Source: SLRI01 sp964393275 (GTDB taxonomy: Bacteria; Pseudomonadota; Alphaproteobacteria; Geminicoccales; Geminicoccaceae). Taken from it: a DNA stretch of 64,000 bases. Below, in pieces: positions 26,415 to 36,184 of the stretch. Position 1 is the first letter of the stretch, and every line of letters begins with the position of its first letter. The translations under genes and the position numbers were made by a program. The stretch is from contig CAYMTA010000002.1 in assembly GCA_964393275.1 (NCBI GenBank), positions 62,001 to 126,000 of the forward strand. The letters run 5' to 3'. A model generated the notes under the pieces. It saw only the letters and a program-made list of their open reading frames with translations, did not search any database and had not been told where the DNA came from.

Positions 26415-27422
26415 TTGAGCGACGCCGCCTCGCGCATCCGCCCGACCTTCGACCTCGACGGGCCGGGCCGGCAGCAGGGCCATCTGCACGTGCCCTGGAG
26501 CCGCGACGGGTCGGCCTGGGGCGCCCTGCGGCCGCCGATCACCGTGGTGCGCGGCGGGGCCGGCCCGCATCTCCTGCTGATCGCCGGCAATCACGGCGAC
26601 GAGTACGAGGGCATCATCGCCCTTTTGAAGCTGGCTGAAACCCTGGAGCCGGACGGGCTCGCCGGTGCCGTCACCATCCTGCCCTCGCTCAACCACCCGG
26701 CGGTCCTGGCCGGGCGGCGCGCCTCGCCGATCGACCAGGGCAACATGAACCGGGTCTTTCCCGGCAAGCGGGTCGGCACCGTCACCGAGATGATCGCCGA
26801 TTTCGTGCTGCGCGAGCTGGTCGCCCGGGCGGACGTCGTGATCGACCTCCATTCCGGCGGCCGCAGCCTCGAGTTCGTGCCGAGCGTCGTCGTCCACGAG
26901 CTGGCCGTGCCGGACCACATGCAGCGCACGCTGGAGGCGGCCGCGGCTTTCGGCGCACCCTTGACGCTCGTGCTCGACGAGCTCGATCTGGAAGGCATGC
27001 TCGACCTCCACGTCGAGCGGCTGGGCAAGATCTTCCTCTCGACCGAGCTCGGCGGCGGTGGCGGCACCACGCCCGAGCGGGTCGCCACGGCCGAGCGCGG
27101 CCTGCGCAACCTCCTTGGCCATTTCGGCCTCGTCGAGGGTCGCCCCGAGCTGCCCCGGCCGAGCCGGCTCATGGCGGCACCAAGCGGGGGCTTCGTCGTC
27201 AGCGACGCGGCCGGAATTCTCGAGCCGCTCGTGCCGCTCGGCGCCGAGGTCGCGGCCGGCACGCCGCTCGCCCGCATCCATGCCATCGAGGACGTGGGCG
27301 TGCCGGCCCGCACCTTTGCGGCACCGATCGACGGCCTGCTCTACGCCCGCCACCACCCGGGCCTGATCGGCCGCGGCGACTGCCTCGCCGTGCTCGGCCA
27401 GGACGCGGCCCGGCCGGGCTGA
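26415..27422 (+). CDS. Succinylglutamate desuccinylase/aspartoacylase-family deacylase (DoeB-like)
   Basis: 335 residues from a TTG start. M14-type zinc ligands are visible in IAGNHGDEYEG (His, Glu) and in VIDLHSGGRSL (second His). The length and the sequence NHPAVLAGRRASPIDQGNMNRVFPG resemble N-acetyl-diaminobutyrate deacetylases of ectoine breakdown (DoeB/EutE), but no other ectoine gene lies nearby. A C-terminal lipoyl-like domain (AAGTPLARIHAIED) follows. Substrate uncertain. Confidence 0.75.
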   Translation: MSDAASRIRPTFDLDGPGRQQGHLHVPWSRDGSAWGALRPPITVVRGGAGPHLLLIAGNHGDEYEGIIALLKLAETLEPDGLAGAVTILPSLNHPAVLAGRRASPIDQGNMNRVFPGKRVGTVTEMIADFVLRELVARADVVIDLHSGGRSLEFVPSVVVHELAVPDHMQRTLEAAAAFGAPLTLVLDELDLEGMLDLHVERLGKIFLSTELGGGGGTTPERVATAERGLRNLLGHFGLVEGRPELPRPSRLMAAPSGGFVVSDAAGILEPLVPLGAEVAAGTPLARIHAIEDVGVPARTFAAPIDGLLYARHHPGLIGRGDCLAVLGQDAARPG

Positions 27423-27430
27423 GGCGGCGC

Positions 27431-27913
27431 ATGGCCAAGGGCACGCCCGCCGTCCAGGCGCTGACCAGGGCCGGGATCGCCTTCACCCTGCACGAGTACG
27501 ATTTCGTGGCGACACCCGGCGCGATCGGGCTCCAGGCCGCCCTGGCCATGGGCGTGGCACCCGAGCGCGTCCTCAAGACGCTCATGGCGATCATCGACGA
27601 GAAGGAGCTGGTGGCGGCTGTCATCGCCGTCGACCATGAGCTCGATCTCAAGGCTCTGGCCAAGGCCGCCGGCGGCAAGCGGGCGGCCATGGCCGAGATC
27701 GGGGCGGCCGAGCGGGCAACGGGCTACGTCAAGGGCGGCATCAGCCCCTTCGGGCAGAAGAAGCGCCATCGCACCTTCCTGGACGAGGCGGCGCTGGCCC
27801 AGCCCACGATCTTCGTCAATGGCGGCCGGCGCGGCCTGCAGATCGAGCTCCCTGCCAGGGAGCTCCTGGCCGCGACCGGCGGCATGGCGGCACGTCTTGC
27901 CCGCGTCATCTAG
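27431..27913 (+). CDS. ybaK: Cys-tRNA(Pro)/aminoacyl-tRNA deacylase YbaK
   Basis: 160 residues: TPAVQALTRAGIAFTLHEYDF, the nucleotide-like pocket DHELDLKALAKAAGGKRAAM and GYVKGGISPFGQKKR, a hallmark of YbaK/EbsC. It hydrolyses Cys-tRNA(Pro) made in error by prolyl-tRNA synthetase. It starts eight bases after the deacylase gene and is probably co-transcribed. Confidence 0.93.
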   Translation: MAKGTPAVQALTRAGIAFTLHEYDFVATPGAIGLQAALAMGVAPERVLKTLMAIIDEKELVAAVIAVDHELDLKALAKAAGGKRAAMAEIGAAERATGYVKGGISPFGQKKRHRTFLDEAALAQPTIFVNGGRRGLQIELPARELLAATGGMAARLARVI

Positions 27914-27988
27914 CGACCTCGCCTTTTGCCGCCGGGCATGGTCCCTTTCGGATGCTCAGGCTTCGACCAAGCGTGCGGGGGTGCGTGA

Positions 27989-29911
27989 ATGACTGACCCG
28001 AGGCTCGCTCTTGCTGCCGATTTTCCGCCGGCCGATCCGGCTGCATGGCGCCGGCTGGTCGAGAAGACCCTGCGGGGCGCCGACTTCGACGCCACCCTGG
28101 TCTCGCGGACCGAGGACGGGATCGAGATCCAGCCGCTCTACACCGCGACCGACACCGATTCCGGCCTGCCCGGGCAGCCGCCCTTCCTGCGCGGTGCCAG
28201 GGCCGGCGGCCATGTCGCCGGCGGCTGGGACATCCGTCAGCTCCACGAGCACCCGGACCCGGCCGAGGCCAACCGCGCGATCCTCGAGGACCTCGAGCGC
28301 GGCGTCACCTCGATCGTGCTGCGCCTCGATACCGCCTTCGCGCAAGGCGAGGACGAGCCCGACGGCATCCTCGCCCTCGATGTCGACGGGCTCGACCGGG
28401 TGCTCGCCGGGGTCAGGCTCGATCTGGCGCCGGTCCAGCTCATGGCGTCGGGCCGCGAGGTCCAGGCAGCCGAGGCGCTGCTCGAGCTGCTCCGCCGGCG
28501 CGGCCACGCGCCCGAGACCATCGTCGCCGATCTCGGGCTCGACCCCCTGGGTGCCACCGCTCTCGGCCGGGCCGATCCGTCCATCGCCCTGCCGCCGGTC
28601 CTCGATCTGGTCCGGCGGGTGGCCGGCGAATGGCCGAGGCTCGATCTTCTCGAGGTCGACGGCGAGCTCTACCATGCGGCGGGGGCGAGCGAGGCGCAGG
28701 AGCTGGCGGCCGCCATCGCCACCGGCATCCAGTATCTGCGCGAGGGCGAGGCCGTCGGCCTGGAGCCCCGTGCCCTCGCCGGTCGCCTCGGCTTCACCTT
28801 GGCCGCCGATGCCGATCTCTTCCTCACCGTCGCCAAGTGCAGGGCTGCCCGGCGGCTCTGGGCCCGGGTGATGGCGGCCTGCGGCGCCAGCGAGGTGCCA
28901 ATGCGGCTCGCCGTGCGCACCGCCAGCCGCATGGCGACGCGCCGCGATCCCTGGGGGAACATGCTGCGCACCACGGTCGCCTGCCTCGCCGGCGTGGTCG
29001 GTGGCGCCGAGGCGATCACCGTGGCACCGTTCGACGCGGCCCAGGGCGAGGCCGGCAGGCTCGGCCGCCGCATCGCGCGCAACGTCCAGCTCATCCTGAT
29101 GGAGGAGAGCAATCTCCACCGGGTCGTCGATCCGGCGGGCGGCAGCCCCTATGTCGAGGCGCTGAGCCGGCACCTCGCCGAGCACGCATGGCCGCTGGTC
29201 CAGGCGATCGAGGGCGAGGGCGGCATGCTGGCGAGCCTGCGCCAGGGCCTCGTCCAGGACGCGATCGCGGTGACCTATCTCGCCAGGCTCGGCGACATCG
29301 CGCACCGGCGCCGACCGATCATCGGCGTGAGCGAGTTCCCCGATCTCGACGAAAAGCCGCTGCCGGCCGCCCCCCTGGACCTCGACCCGCTGCTCGAGCG
29401 GGCCGCCGCGGCACAGCCCGAACGGCACCCACCGGCGCAATCCGTCGCGGCGCTGAGGCCAATGCGGCTGGCCGAGGGCTTCGAGCGGTTGCGCGACCTG
29501 GGCGACCTCGCTTTGGCCGAGCGTGGCGCGCGGCCGACCGTGTTCGTGGCGGCCCTGGGACCCCTCGCCCGGCACGCCGCCGAGGCGAGCTTCGTTCGAA
29601 ACGCGCTCGCCGCGGGCGGCATCGAGGCGATCACCACCCCGCCGCTCGAGGATGCGGCAGGGATGGCGGCGGCCTTCGCCCAGAGCGGGACGAGGATCGC
29701 CTGCCTCTGCGGCATCGACCGCGCGGCCCCGGCGACGGCGGTCCCGTTCATGCATGAGCTTGCTGCCGGCGGTGCCATCGCCATCTACGCCGCCGGGCGG
29801 CCCGATCCGGCGCTGCGCGCCCTGGGCGTCGACGGCTTCGTGCACAAAGGCGCCAATATCCTGGGCCTGCTCGAGGACATCCACTCGCTGGCCCTCGGAG
29901 AAGCGCCATGA
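27989..29911 (+). CDS. mutA: Methylmalonyl-CoA mutase small (beta) subunit
   Basis: 640 residues, usual MutA length. It has the TIM-barrel domain (PLYTATDTDSGLPGQPPF, WDIRQLHEHPDP, TASRMATRRDPWGNMLR, VDPAGGSPYVE) and a C-terminal Rossmann-like domain without the DxHxxG cobalamin motif, as expected for the non-catalytic subunit. Its stop overlaps the mutB start (ATGA). The pair converts (R)-methylmalonyl-CoA to succinyl-CoA in propionate and odd-chain metabolism. Confidence 0.93.
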   Translation: MTDPRLALAADFPPADPAAWRRLVEKTLRGADFDATLVSRTEDGIEIQPLYTATDTDSGLPGQPPFLRGARAGGHVAGGWDIRQLHEHPDPAEANRAILEDLERGVTSIVLRLDTAFAQGEDEPDGILALDVDGLDRVLAGVRLDLAPVQLMASGREVQAAEALLELLRRRGHAPETIVADLGLDPLGATALGRADPSIALPPVLDLVRRVAGEWPRLDLLEVDGELYHAAGASEAQELAAAIATGIQYLREGEAVGLEPRALAGRLGFTLAADADLFLTVAKCRAARRLWARVMAACGASEVPMRLAVRTASRMATRRDPWGNMLRTTVACLAGVVGGAEAITVAPFDAAQGEAGRLGRRIARNVQLILMEESNLHRVVDPAGGSPYVEALSRHLAEHAWPLVQAIEGEGGMLASLRQGLVQDAIAVTYLARLGDIAHRRRPIIGVSEFPDLDEKPLPAAPLDLDPLLERAAAAQPERHPPAQSVAALRPMRLAEGFERLRDLGDLALAERGARPTVFVAALGPLARHAAEASFVRNALAAGGIEAITTPPLEDAAGMAAAFAQSGTRIACLCGIDRAAPATAVPFMHELAAGGAIAIYAAGRPDPALRALGVDGFVHKGANILGLLEDIHSLALGEAP

Positions 29912-32100
29912 GCCGGGTCCCCAGCTTCGCCCAGCTGCCGCTCGATGACGGGCCGAGGGTGGCGGACGGCGACTGGGCCGAAGCCTTCCTGGCCGAGACG
30001 GGCCGGACCCCCGATTCCCTGGCCTGGACCACGCCGGAGGATATCGCGGTTCGCCCGCTCTATGGCCCGGACGACCTGGCGCCGGTCGACTTCCTGGAAA
30101 GCCTGCCCGGCCTGCCGCCCTTCGTGCGCGGCCCCTACCCCACCATGTATGTCGGCCAGCCCTGGACCATCCGCCAATATGCCGGGTTCTCGACGGCCGA
30201 GGAGTCCAACGCCTTCTACCGACGCAACCTCGCGGCCGGCCAGAAGGGGCTCTCGATCGCCTTCGATCTGGCCACCCACCGCGGCTACGACAGCGACCAT
30301 CCCAGGGTCGCGGGCGATGTCGGCATGGCCGGTGTGGCGATCGATTCGATCCTCGACATGCGCCAGCTCTTCCACGGCATCCCGCTCGACCGCATGAGCG
30401 TGTCGATGACCATGAACGGCGCCGTCCTGCCGGTCCTCGCCCTCTACATCCTGGCCGGCGAGGAGCAGGGCGTGGCGCCGGAGCAGCTCGCCGGGACCAT
30501 CCAGAACGACATCCTCAAGGAGTTCATGGTCCGCAACACCTACATCTTCCCGCCCGAGCCCTCGATGCGGATCATCTCCGACATCTTCCGCTTCACCGCC
30601 GAGCGGATGCCCAGGTTCAACTCGATCAGCATCTCCGGCTATCACATGCAGGAGGCCGGGGCGACGGCCGACCTCGAGCTCGCCTACACGCTCGCGGACG
30701 GGGTCGAGTACCTGCGCACCGGCCACGCCGCCGGGCTCGACATCGATCGCTTCGCGCCCCGGCTCAGCTTCTTCTGGGCCATCGGCATGAGCTACTTCAT
30801 GGAGGTGGCGAAGCTCAGGGCCGCCCGCCTCCTCTGGGCGAAGCTGGTGCGGCCCTTCGAGCCGAGGGACCCGCGCTCGCTCTCGCTCCGCACCCATTGC
30901 CAGACCTCGGGCTGGTCCCTGACCGCGCAGGACGTCATGAACAACGTGGTCCGCACCTGCATCGAGGCGCTGGCCGCGACGCACGGCGGCACCCAGTCGC
31001 TGCACACCAATGCCTTCGACGAGGCCCTGGCGCTGCCCTCCGAGTTCTCGGCCAGGATCGCCCGCAACACCCAGCTCCTGATCCAGGAGGAGACCGGCAT
31101 CCGCCGGACGGTCGATCCCTGGGGCGGGAGCTTTTTCGTCGAGCGCCTGACCTACGACCTCGCCGCCCGTGCCTGGGACCATATCCAGGAGGTCGAGCAG
31201 GCCGGCGGCATGGCCAAGGCGATCGAGCAGGGCATCCCGAAGCTCAGGATCGAGGAGGCGGCGGCGCGCACCCAGGCCAGGATCGACAGCGGCCGGCAGA
31301 CCGTGGTCGGCGTCAACAAGTACCGCCTCGACGAGCCGGAGCATGTCGATGTGCTCAAGGTCGACAACCGGGCGGTGCGGACCCAGCAGATCGCGAAGCT
31401 GGCCGAGCTCCGCGCTTCACGCGACGAGCTGGCGCTGCGCCGCGCCCTCGACGCCCTGACCCGCTCGGCCGGCACCGGCGAGGGCAATCTCCTGGCGCTC
31501 GCGGTCGATGCCGCCCGGGCGAAAGCCACGGTCGGCGAGATCACGGGTGCCCTCGAGCAGGTCTGGGGCCGCCATGTGGCCGAGATCCGCTCGATCTCCG
31601 GCGTCTATGGCAGGGAGGTGGGGGCGATGGAGAACGTCGCTGCATGCCGCGAGAGGGTGCGCGCCTTCGCCGAGGCCGAAGGCCGCCGGCCGCGCATCCT
31701 GATCGCCAAGATGGGCCAGGACGGCCACGACCGGGGGCAGAAGGTGATCGCCTCGGCCTTCGCCGATCTCGGCTTCGACGTCGATATCGGCCCGCTCTTC
31801 CAGACCCCGGCCGAGGCGGCGCGCCAGGCGGTCGAGAACGACGTGCACGTCATCGGCGCCAGCTCCCTCGCCGCCGGCCATCTGACGCTGGTGCCCGAGC
31901 TTCGGGCCGAGCTGGAGAAAGAGGGGCGGGGCGACATCATGATCGTCGTCGGCGGGGTGATCCCGCCGCAGGACCACGCGGCCCTGCACGCCGCCGGCGC
32001 CCAGGCGATCTTCCCGCCCGGCACGGTGATCGCCGATGCGGCCATCGACCTGCTCGACAAGCTGGCTGCCTCACTCGGCCACGCCTCGGCCGCCGAGTAG
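29908..32100 (+). CDS. mutB: Methylmalonyl-CoA mutase large (alpha) subunit
   Basis: 730 residues. The substrate barrel includes GPYPTMYVGQPWTIRQYAG, STAEESNAFYRRN, ISISGYHMQEAGA and RTHCQTSGWSLT; the cobalamin-binding domain has MGQDGHDRG (DxHxxG, lower-axial His near residue 608) and GASSLAAGHLTLVPEL. Also called scpA or mcmA. It needs adenosylcobalamin, which the PduO-type enzyme at 12.4 kb can supply, and MeaB, encoded next. Confidence 0.97.
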   Translation: MSRVPSFAQLPLDDGPRVADGDWAEAFLAETGRTPDSLAWTTPEDIAVRPLYGPDDLAPVDFLESLPGLPPFVRGPYPTMYVGQPWTIRQYAGFSTAEESNAFYRRNLAAGQKGLSIAFDLATHRGYDSDHPRVAGDVGMAGVAIDSILDMRQLFHGIPLDRMSVSMTMNGAVLPVLALYILAGEEQGVAPEQLAGTIQNDILKEFMVRNTYIFPPEPSMRIISDIFRFTAERMPRFNSISISGYHMQEAGATADLELAYTLADGVEYLRTGHAAGLDIDRFAPRLSFFWAIGMSYFMEVAKLRAARLLWAKLVRPFEPRDPRSLSLRTHCQTSGWSLTAQDVMNNVVRTCIEALAATHGGTQSLHTNAFDEALALPSEFSARIARNTQLLIQEETGIRRTVDPWGGSFFVERLTYDLAARAWDHIQEVEQAGGMAKAIEQGIPKLRIEEAAARTQARIDSGRQTVVGVNKYRLDEPEHVDVLKVDNRAVRTQQIAKLAELRASRDELALRRALDALTRSAGTGEGNLLALAVDAARAKATVGEITGALEQVWGRHVAEIRSISGVYGREVGAMENVAACRERVRAFAEAEGRRPRILIAKMGQDGHDRGQKVIASAFADLGFDVDIGPLFQTPAEAARQAVENDVHVIGASSLAAGHLTLVPELRAELEKEGRGDIMIVVGGVIPPQDHAALHAAGAQAIFPPGTVIADAAIDLLDKLAASLGHASAAE

Positions 32101-32109
32101 CCGTCCACC

Positions 32110-33099
32110 TTGGCCGCCTCGCCAGCGCTTCCAGACTACCTCGCCGGCATCGAGGCCGGCGACCGGGCCATGCTGGCGCGCGCCATCACGCTCATCGAAA
32201 GCCGCCGCCCGGCGCACCGGGCGATGGCCCGCGAGCTGCTGGCATCCGTGCTGAAGCTCGCCGATCCGGTGCGCTCGAAGGCGCGGCGGATCGGCATCAC
32301 GGGCGTGCCCGGGGTCGGCAAGAGCACCTTCATCGACGTCTTCGGCACGATGCTCACCGGCATGGGGCATCGGGTGGCGGTGCTCGCTGTCGATCCCTCC
32401 TCCTCGCGCAGCGGCGGGTCGATCCTCGGCGACAAGACGCGCATGGCGCGGCTCGCCGTCGATCCCAAGAGCTTCATCCGCCCCTCGCCCTCCTCGGGTG
32501 CGCTGGGCGGGGTGGCGCGGATGACGCGGGAGACCATGCTGCTCTGCGAGGCGGCCGGCTTCGACGTGGTGCTGGTCGAGACGGTCGGGGTCGGCCAGTC
32601 CGAGATCGTCGTCGCCGCGATGGTCGATTTCTTCCTCGTCCTGATGCTGCCCGGCGCCGGCGACGAGCTGCAGGGCATCAAGAAGGGTGTCCTCGAGCTC
32701 GCCGACCTGATCGCCGTCAACAAGGCCGACGGCGACAACCTCCTGCGCGCCCGGCAGGCCGCCGCCCACTACCGCCGGGCACTCTCGATCCTCGAGCCGG
32801 CCGATCCCGACTGGCGGCCGCCGGTGCGGCTGGTGAGCGCCCTCGAGGGAAGCGGGCTCGATGCCCTCTGGGAGGAGATCGAGCGGCATCGGCGGATCCT
32901 CGGACCCCGCCTCGCCGCCAAACGCGGCGAGCAGCAGGTGCGCTGGCTCTGGTCGCTGCTCGAGGCGCGCATCGAGGATCGGCTGCGCCAGGAGCTGGCG
33001 GACGAGCTGCCGGCCCTCGAGCAGGCGGTCGGCCGGGGCGAGATGGCGCCCGGCGACGCCGTCGACCGGCTCATGGCACGGCTTTTCCCAGGCCCTTAG
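32110..33099 (+). CDS. meaB: Methylmalonyl-CoA mutase-protecting GTPase MeaB
   Basis: 329 residues from a TTG start, the first possible start after the mutB stop in the same frame. G-protein motifs: GVPGVGKST (P-loop, residues 65-73), VVLVETVGVGQSE, the MeaB switch region LMLPGAGDELQGIKKG, and NKAD. MeaB loads adenosylcobalamin and prevents inactivation of the mutase. Its stop overlaps by a few bases the stop of the opposite lipoprotein gene. Confidence 0.95.
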   Translation: MAASPALPDYLAGIEAGDRAMLARAITLIESRRPAHRAMARELLASVLKLADPVRSKARRIGITGVPGVGKSTFIDVFGTMLTGMGHRVAVLAVDPSSSRSGGSILGDKTRMARLAVDPKSFIRPSPSSGALGGVARMTRETMLLCEAAGFDVVLVETVGVGQSEIVVAAMVDFFLVLMLPGAGDELQGIKKGVLELADLIAVNKADGDNLLRARQAAAHYRRALSILEPADPDWRPPVRLVSALEGSGLDALWEEIERHRRILGPRLAAKRGEQQVRWLWSLLEARIEDRLRQELADELPALEQAVGRGEMAPGDAVDRLMARLFPGP

Positions 33100-33686
33100 A
33101 ATCCGACGCCGATGCCGCCGCCGACCCCGCTGTTGCTGCCGGCTCCCACACCGATGCTGAACGTGTTGCCGAGCCAGCCGAAGCCGTAGGTATCCTCGTA
33201 GTCGTCGGGCACGACACGTCCGGTGAGCTGCCAGATCAGCCGCTCCGGATCGATGCTCGGATCGAGCGCCATGCTGGCCACCGACACTGCCCGGCTGCCG
33301 TCGCAGAAGGCGGCCTGGACCTGGCCCGGAGCGCTCGTGGCGAAGGCGGGATCGCCGCAGATGGCCGGGCCGGCGGGGTCGAAGCGAAACGCGAAGCGCC
33401 GCTCGGCCGTGCCCGCGGTCGTGGTCTCCACGCGAAGCCCCGTGACGCCGCGCTCGACCGCGGCCAGAAGGGACGGCGGGCTCAAGGGCGGATCGCCGGT
33501 CCAGGTGACCAGGACCGGGCCCTGGGCCGCCGTGTCGACCAGGAGCTGGCGCGCCTCGAGCACGTTCGAGCCGGGCTCGAGCGATGCCCGTGGGCCGGAG
33601 GCGCAGCCCGCGACCAGGGCCGCCGCGGCGAGGAGCGCCGGCATGCCCCGGGGCAATGCAGGGAGGCCCAGCATATGATACGTCAT
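33096..33686 (-). CDS. Predicted lipoprotein, unknown function
   Basis: 196 residues from ATG 33686, preceded by GAAGGTGA. A signal with lipobox LVAGC (Cys28) is followed by CASGPRASLEP. The mature part has LVTWTGDPPLSPP, two widely spaced Cys (ICGDP and AFCDGS, possible disulfide) and a glycine-rich C-terminus (IGVGAGSNSGVGGGIGVGF). Probably a membrane-anchored periplasmic protein. I recognise no family. Confidence 0.75.
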   Translation of the reverse strand: MTYHMLGLPALPRGMPALLAAAALVAGCASGPRASLEPGSNVLEARQLLVDTAAQGPVLVTWTGDPPLSPPSLLAAVERGVTGLRVETTTAGTAERRFAFRFDPAGPAICGDPAFATSAPGQVQAAFCDGSRAVSVASMALDPSIDPERLIWQLTGRVVPDDYEDTYGFGWLGNTFSIGVGAGSNSGVGGGIGVGF

Positions 33687-33844
33687 GGATTCACCTTCAG
33701 AGCTCGAATGGCGGCGCACGTTAACACCTGAGTAGGAGGTTCTCACTATCCTGATGCGTGGACGTGGTCTCGGCAACGGTGCGCGCTTGGCGGCGTTGCC
33801 GACCGTCGATCACCCCTTGGTCCACGAGAAGAAGGTTCGCTCGC

Positions 33845-35032
33845 ATGTTCGACACTCCCGCCGTGCGCATCGGCGTCGTCGGCACCGGTTTCGTCGCCCG
33901 CCATTTCTGCCTCGAGCTGCAGGCGAGGAAGCCCTGGCGGCTCGCCCGGGTGCTGACCCGCCGGCCCCTGGCGAGCCTTGCCGAATTCCCCTTCCAGGAA
34001 GCGCTGACCAACTCGCTGGTGGAGCTGATCGATCACTCCGACATCATCTTCGAGTGCACCGGCGACGTGCTGCACGCGACCTTGACCATCGAGGCGGCGC
34101 TCGCCGCCGGCAAGCCGGTCTTGACCCTGAACCCCGAGTTCCACGTCACCACGGGCTCGTGGTTCGCCGATAAGGGCTATCTGACCGAGGCCGAGGGCGA
34201 TCAGCCGGGCTGTCAGGCCTCGCTCTGGGAGGAGGCGGTCGCCATGGGCTTCGAGCCGCTGGTCCTCGGCAACATGAAGGGCTTTCTCAACCGCTTCCCG
34301 TCACCCGAGGAGATGACCTTCTGGGCCGGCAAGCAGGGCATCAGCACGACCATGGTGACCTCGTTCACCGACGGCACCAAGCTGCAGGTCGAGCAGGCGC
34401 TGGTCGCCAACTTCTTCGGCGCCGGGATCGCCAAGAACGAGCTGATCGGCCCCGAGACCGACGATCTGCAGGAGGCCTCGGCGGTGCTCGGCGACGCGGC
34501 GCGCAAGGCGGGCCGGCCGATCGCCGATTATGTGCTCAGCCGCAAGCTGCCGCACGGCGTCTTCATCGTGGCGGCGCACGACGCGGTGCAACGGGACGCG
34601 CTGCGCTATCTGAAGATGGGCGATGGCCCCTACTACACCATCATCCGCAACAACATCTTCGTCCATCTCGAGGTGTTCCGCACGCTCGATCGGATGCTGC
34701 GGCAACGCGAGCCGCTGCTGCACAACACGACCCATCCGACGATCGGCGTCGCCGCCGCGGCCAAGCGCGACCTCGCGCCGGGCGAGGCGATCGAGCGCGG
34801 CTGCGGCAGCTTCGACATGCGCGGCATCTGCGTGCGGCTCGCCGAGCAGCCGCGGCACCTGCCGATCGGCCTCGCCGAAGGTGTCCGGGTGGTCCGGCCG
34901 ATCCAGAAGGACCAGGTCATTCGCCTCGACGACGTGGAGCTGCCGGCCTCGCGCGCCCTCGACATCTGGCAGAAGATCGAGGACCGGGTGCTGCGCATGC
35001 CGCCGATCAGGAAGGATGTGCGTGCCGCCTGA
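33845..35032 (+). CDS. COG4091-like NAD(P)-binding oxidoreductase with C-terminal SAF domain
   Basis: About 395 residues from ATG 33845, preceded by GAAGG. N-terminal Rossmann fold VRIGVVGTGFVARHF, then HSDIIFECTGDVLHA, a long middle domain (FSDGTKLQ-like: VTSFTDGTKLQVEQALVAN), and a C-terminal SAF domain (KRDLAPGEAIERGCG, LPIGLAEGVRVVRPI). These proteins are annotated as predicted homoserine dehydrogenases, but several act in sugar-acid pathways. Substrate unknown; no partner genes nearby. Confidence 0.8.
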   Translation: MFDTPAVRIGVVGTGFVARHFCLELQARKPWRLARVLTRRPLASLAEFPFQEALTNSLVELIDHSDIIFECTGDVLHATLTIEAALAAGKPVLTLNPEFHVTTGSWFADKGYLTEAEGDQPGCQASLWEEAVAMGFEPLVLGNMKGFLNRFPSPEEMTFWAGKQGISTTMVTSFTDGTKLQVEQALVANFFGAGIAKNELIGPETDDLQEASAVLGDAARKAGRPIADYVLSRKLPHGVFIVAAHDAVQRDALRYLKMGDGPYYTIIRNNIFVHLEVFRTLDRMLRQREPLLHNTTHPTIGVAAAAKRDLAPGEAIERGCGSFDMRGICVRLAEQPRHLPIGLAEGVRVVRPIQKDQVIRLDDVELPASRALDIWQKIEDRVLRMPPIRKDVRAA

Positions 35033-35140
35033 GCAGGGTTGACGCAAGGTCGTTCCCGGGTGCGTCATCGCTAACGCCCGTTAACCGCCGCCGCCGCGCA
35101 TCGTCTACCCTTCGCCGGGTGACAACGGCGCGGGGCGGCG

Positions 35141-35344
35141 ATGCGGGTCTTCTGGACGATGGCGCTCATGCTCGGCACGCTCGCCGCCTGCGGCGGCGAG
35201 CCGGAGAGCGTCACGGTCTACTGCTACGAGACGCTGGCCGATTCCGCGTGCTATTTCGCGCCCGATCCCGGGCACGGCAACCGCCTCCTGGCCGTCATGG
35301 AGGTGCCGCTGACGCCCGAGATCAGGATTCGCGCCGGACTTTGA
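35141..35344 (+). CDS. Small lipoprotein, unknown function
   Basis: 67 residues with a signal peptide and lipobox LAAC (Cys17). The mature part SVTVYCYETLADSACYFAPDPG contains two Cys likely to form a disulfide. Similar tiny lipoproteins with a VYCY-TLA-CY pattern are frequent in alphaproteobacteria (recalled). No role known. Confidence 0.7.
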   Translation: MRVFWTMALMLGTLAACGGEPESVTVYCYETLADSACYFAPDPGHGNRLLAVMEVPLTPEIRIRAGL

Positions 35345-35468
35345 TAGAGTATACCGGCATCTGCCGCGTTTTCTGCATGACACGTGGCTTGTCGGCTCCG
35401 GCAGCCCGATCGTCCGCACGCTGGATGGCTGCGGGGGCGGCGAGAGGACCTCGATGCGGGCGCCCTGC

Positions 35469-36179
35469 TCAGCGGCGGCGACGCTCGGCATCGCCGAGCA
35501 GCAGGTCCTTCGCCTGGTTGATCTGCGCCGCGAGGAAGTTGCTGCCGCCGCTGTCCGGATGCAGCCGGGTCATCAGGCGGCGATGCGCCTCCCTGATCTC
35601 GTCCGGCCCGGCACCCTTGGCGAGGCCCAGGATCTCGAGCGCCTGCTGCTCGTCCATGCCGGCGCCGCCGGCAGTCGTGGGACCGGATTGCTCCGCCTCG
35701 CGCCAGTCCGGAACCCGGTGGTCGAGATAGGCCTCGAGCAGGCTGGTGCTCCTCGGATCCGCTCGGGTCGCCTCGGCCAGCAAGTCGAGCAGCTCGGCGA
35801 GCCCGAGATCGGCGAGCTGGCGTCCGGCGAAGCGGCCCTGCCGCACCGCCCCCTCGACCTCGCCGGTGGCCCGATCGAGCCGCATGCGCAGGAGGTCGGT
35901 CTGGATTTCGACCGGCGCCTCGCCGGGGCCGCCACGCAGCGGGTCGGCCCCGCCGCGATGGCGGCGGATTGCCCGGATCGCCATGAAGGTGGCCGACATG
36001 GTCATGAAGGCGAGACCGAAGCGGCCGGCCAAGAGAAGCCCGGCGCTGACCAGGGAGGCGAGCACGGCGCCGCCGATCCGCACACCTTGCGCCAATTCCC
36101 GGGGATTGGCCCGGGCAAATGACTGGCTGCCCAGCAGGATGAGGCCGAGAAGCAGGAGCCCGAGCAGGAAATAGAGCAT
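35469..36179 (-). CDS. Membrane protein with C-terminal DnaJ domain
   Basis: 236 residues. Two N-terminal membrane helices (MLYFLLGLLLLGLILLG and VLASLVSAGLLLAGRFGLAF) precede a linker and a terminal J-domain: ALEILGLAKGAGPDEIREAHRRLMTRLHPDSGG, with the HPD tripeptide at about residues 207-209. This TIM14/DjlA-like layout tethers DnaK at the membrane. It lies five bases after the VWA gene and is probably co-expressed with it. Confidence 0.85.
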   Translation of the reverse strand: MLYFLLGLLLLGLILLGSQSFARANPRELAQGVRIGGAVLASLVSAGLLLAGRFGLAFMTMSATFMAIRAIRRHRGGADPLRGGPGEAPVEIQTDLLRMRLDRATGEVEGAVRQGRFAGRQLADLGLAELLDLLAEATRADPRSTSLLEAYLDHRVPDWREAEQSGPTTAGGAGMDEQQALEILGLAKGAGPDEIREAHRRLMTRLHPDSGGSNFLAAQINQAKDLLLGDAERRRR

Positions 36180-36184
36180 GAACC

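Noticed and set aside
35040..35095. Caulobacter-type promoter (TTGACGC ... GCTAACG) before the small lipoprotein gene
   Set aside because: The spacer is about 24 bases, well above the 10-14 bases of that consensus.
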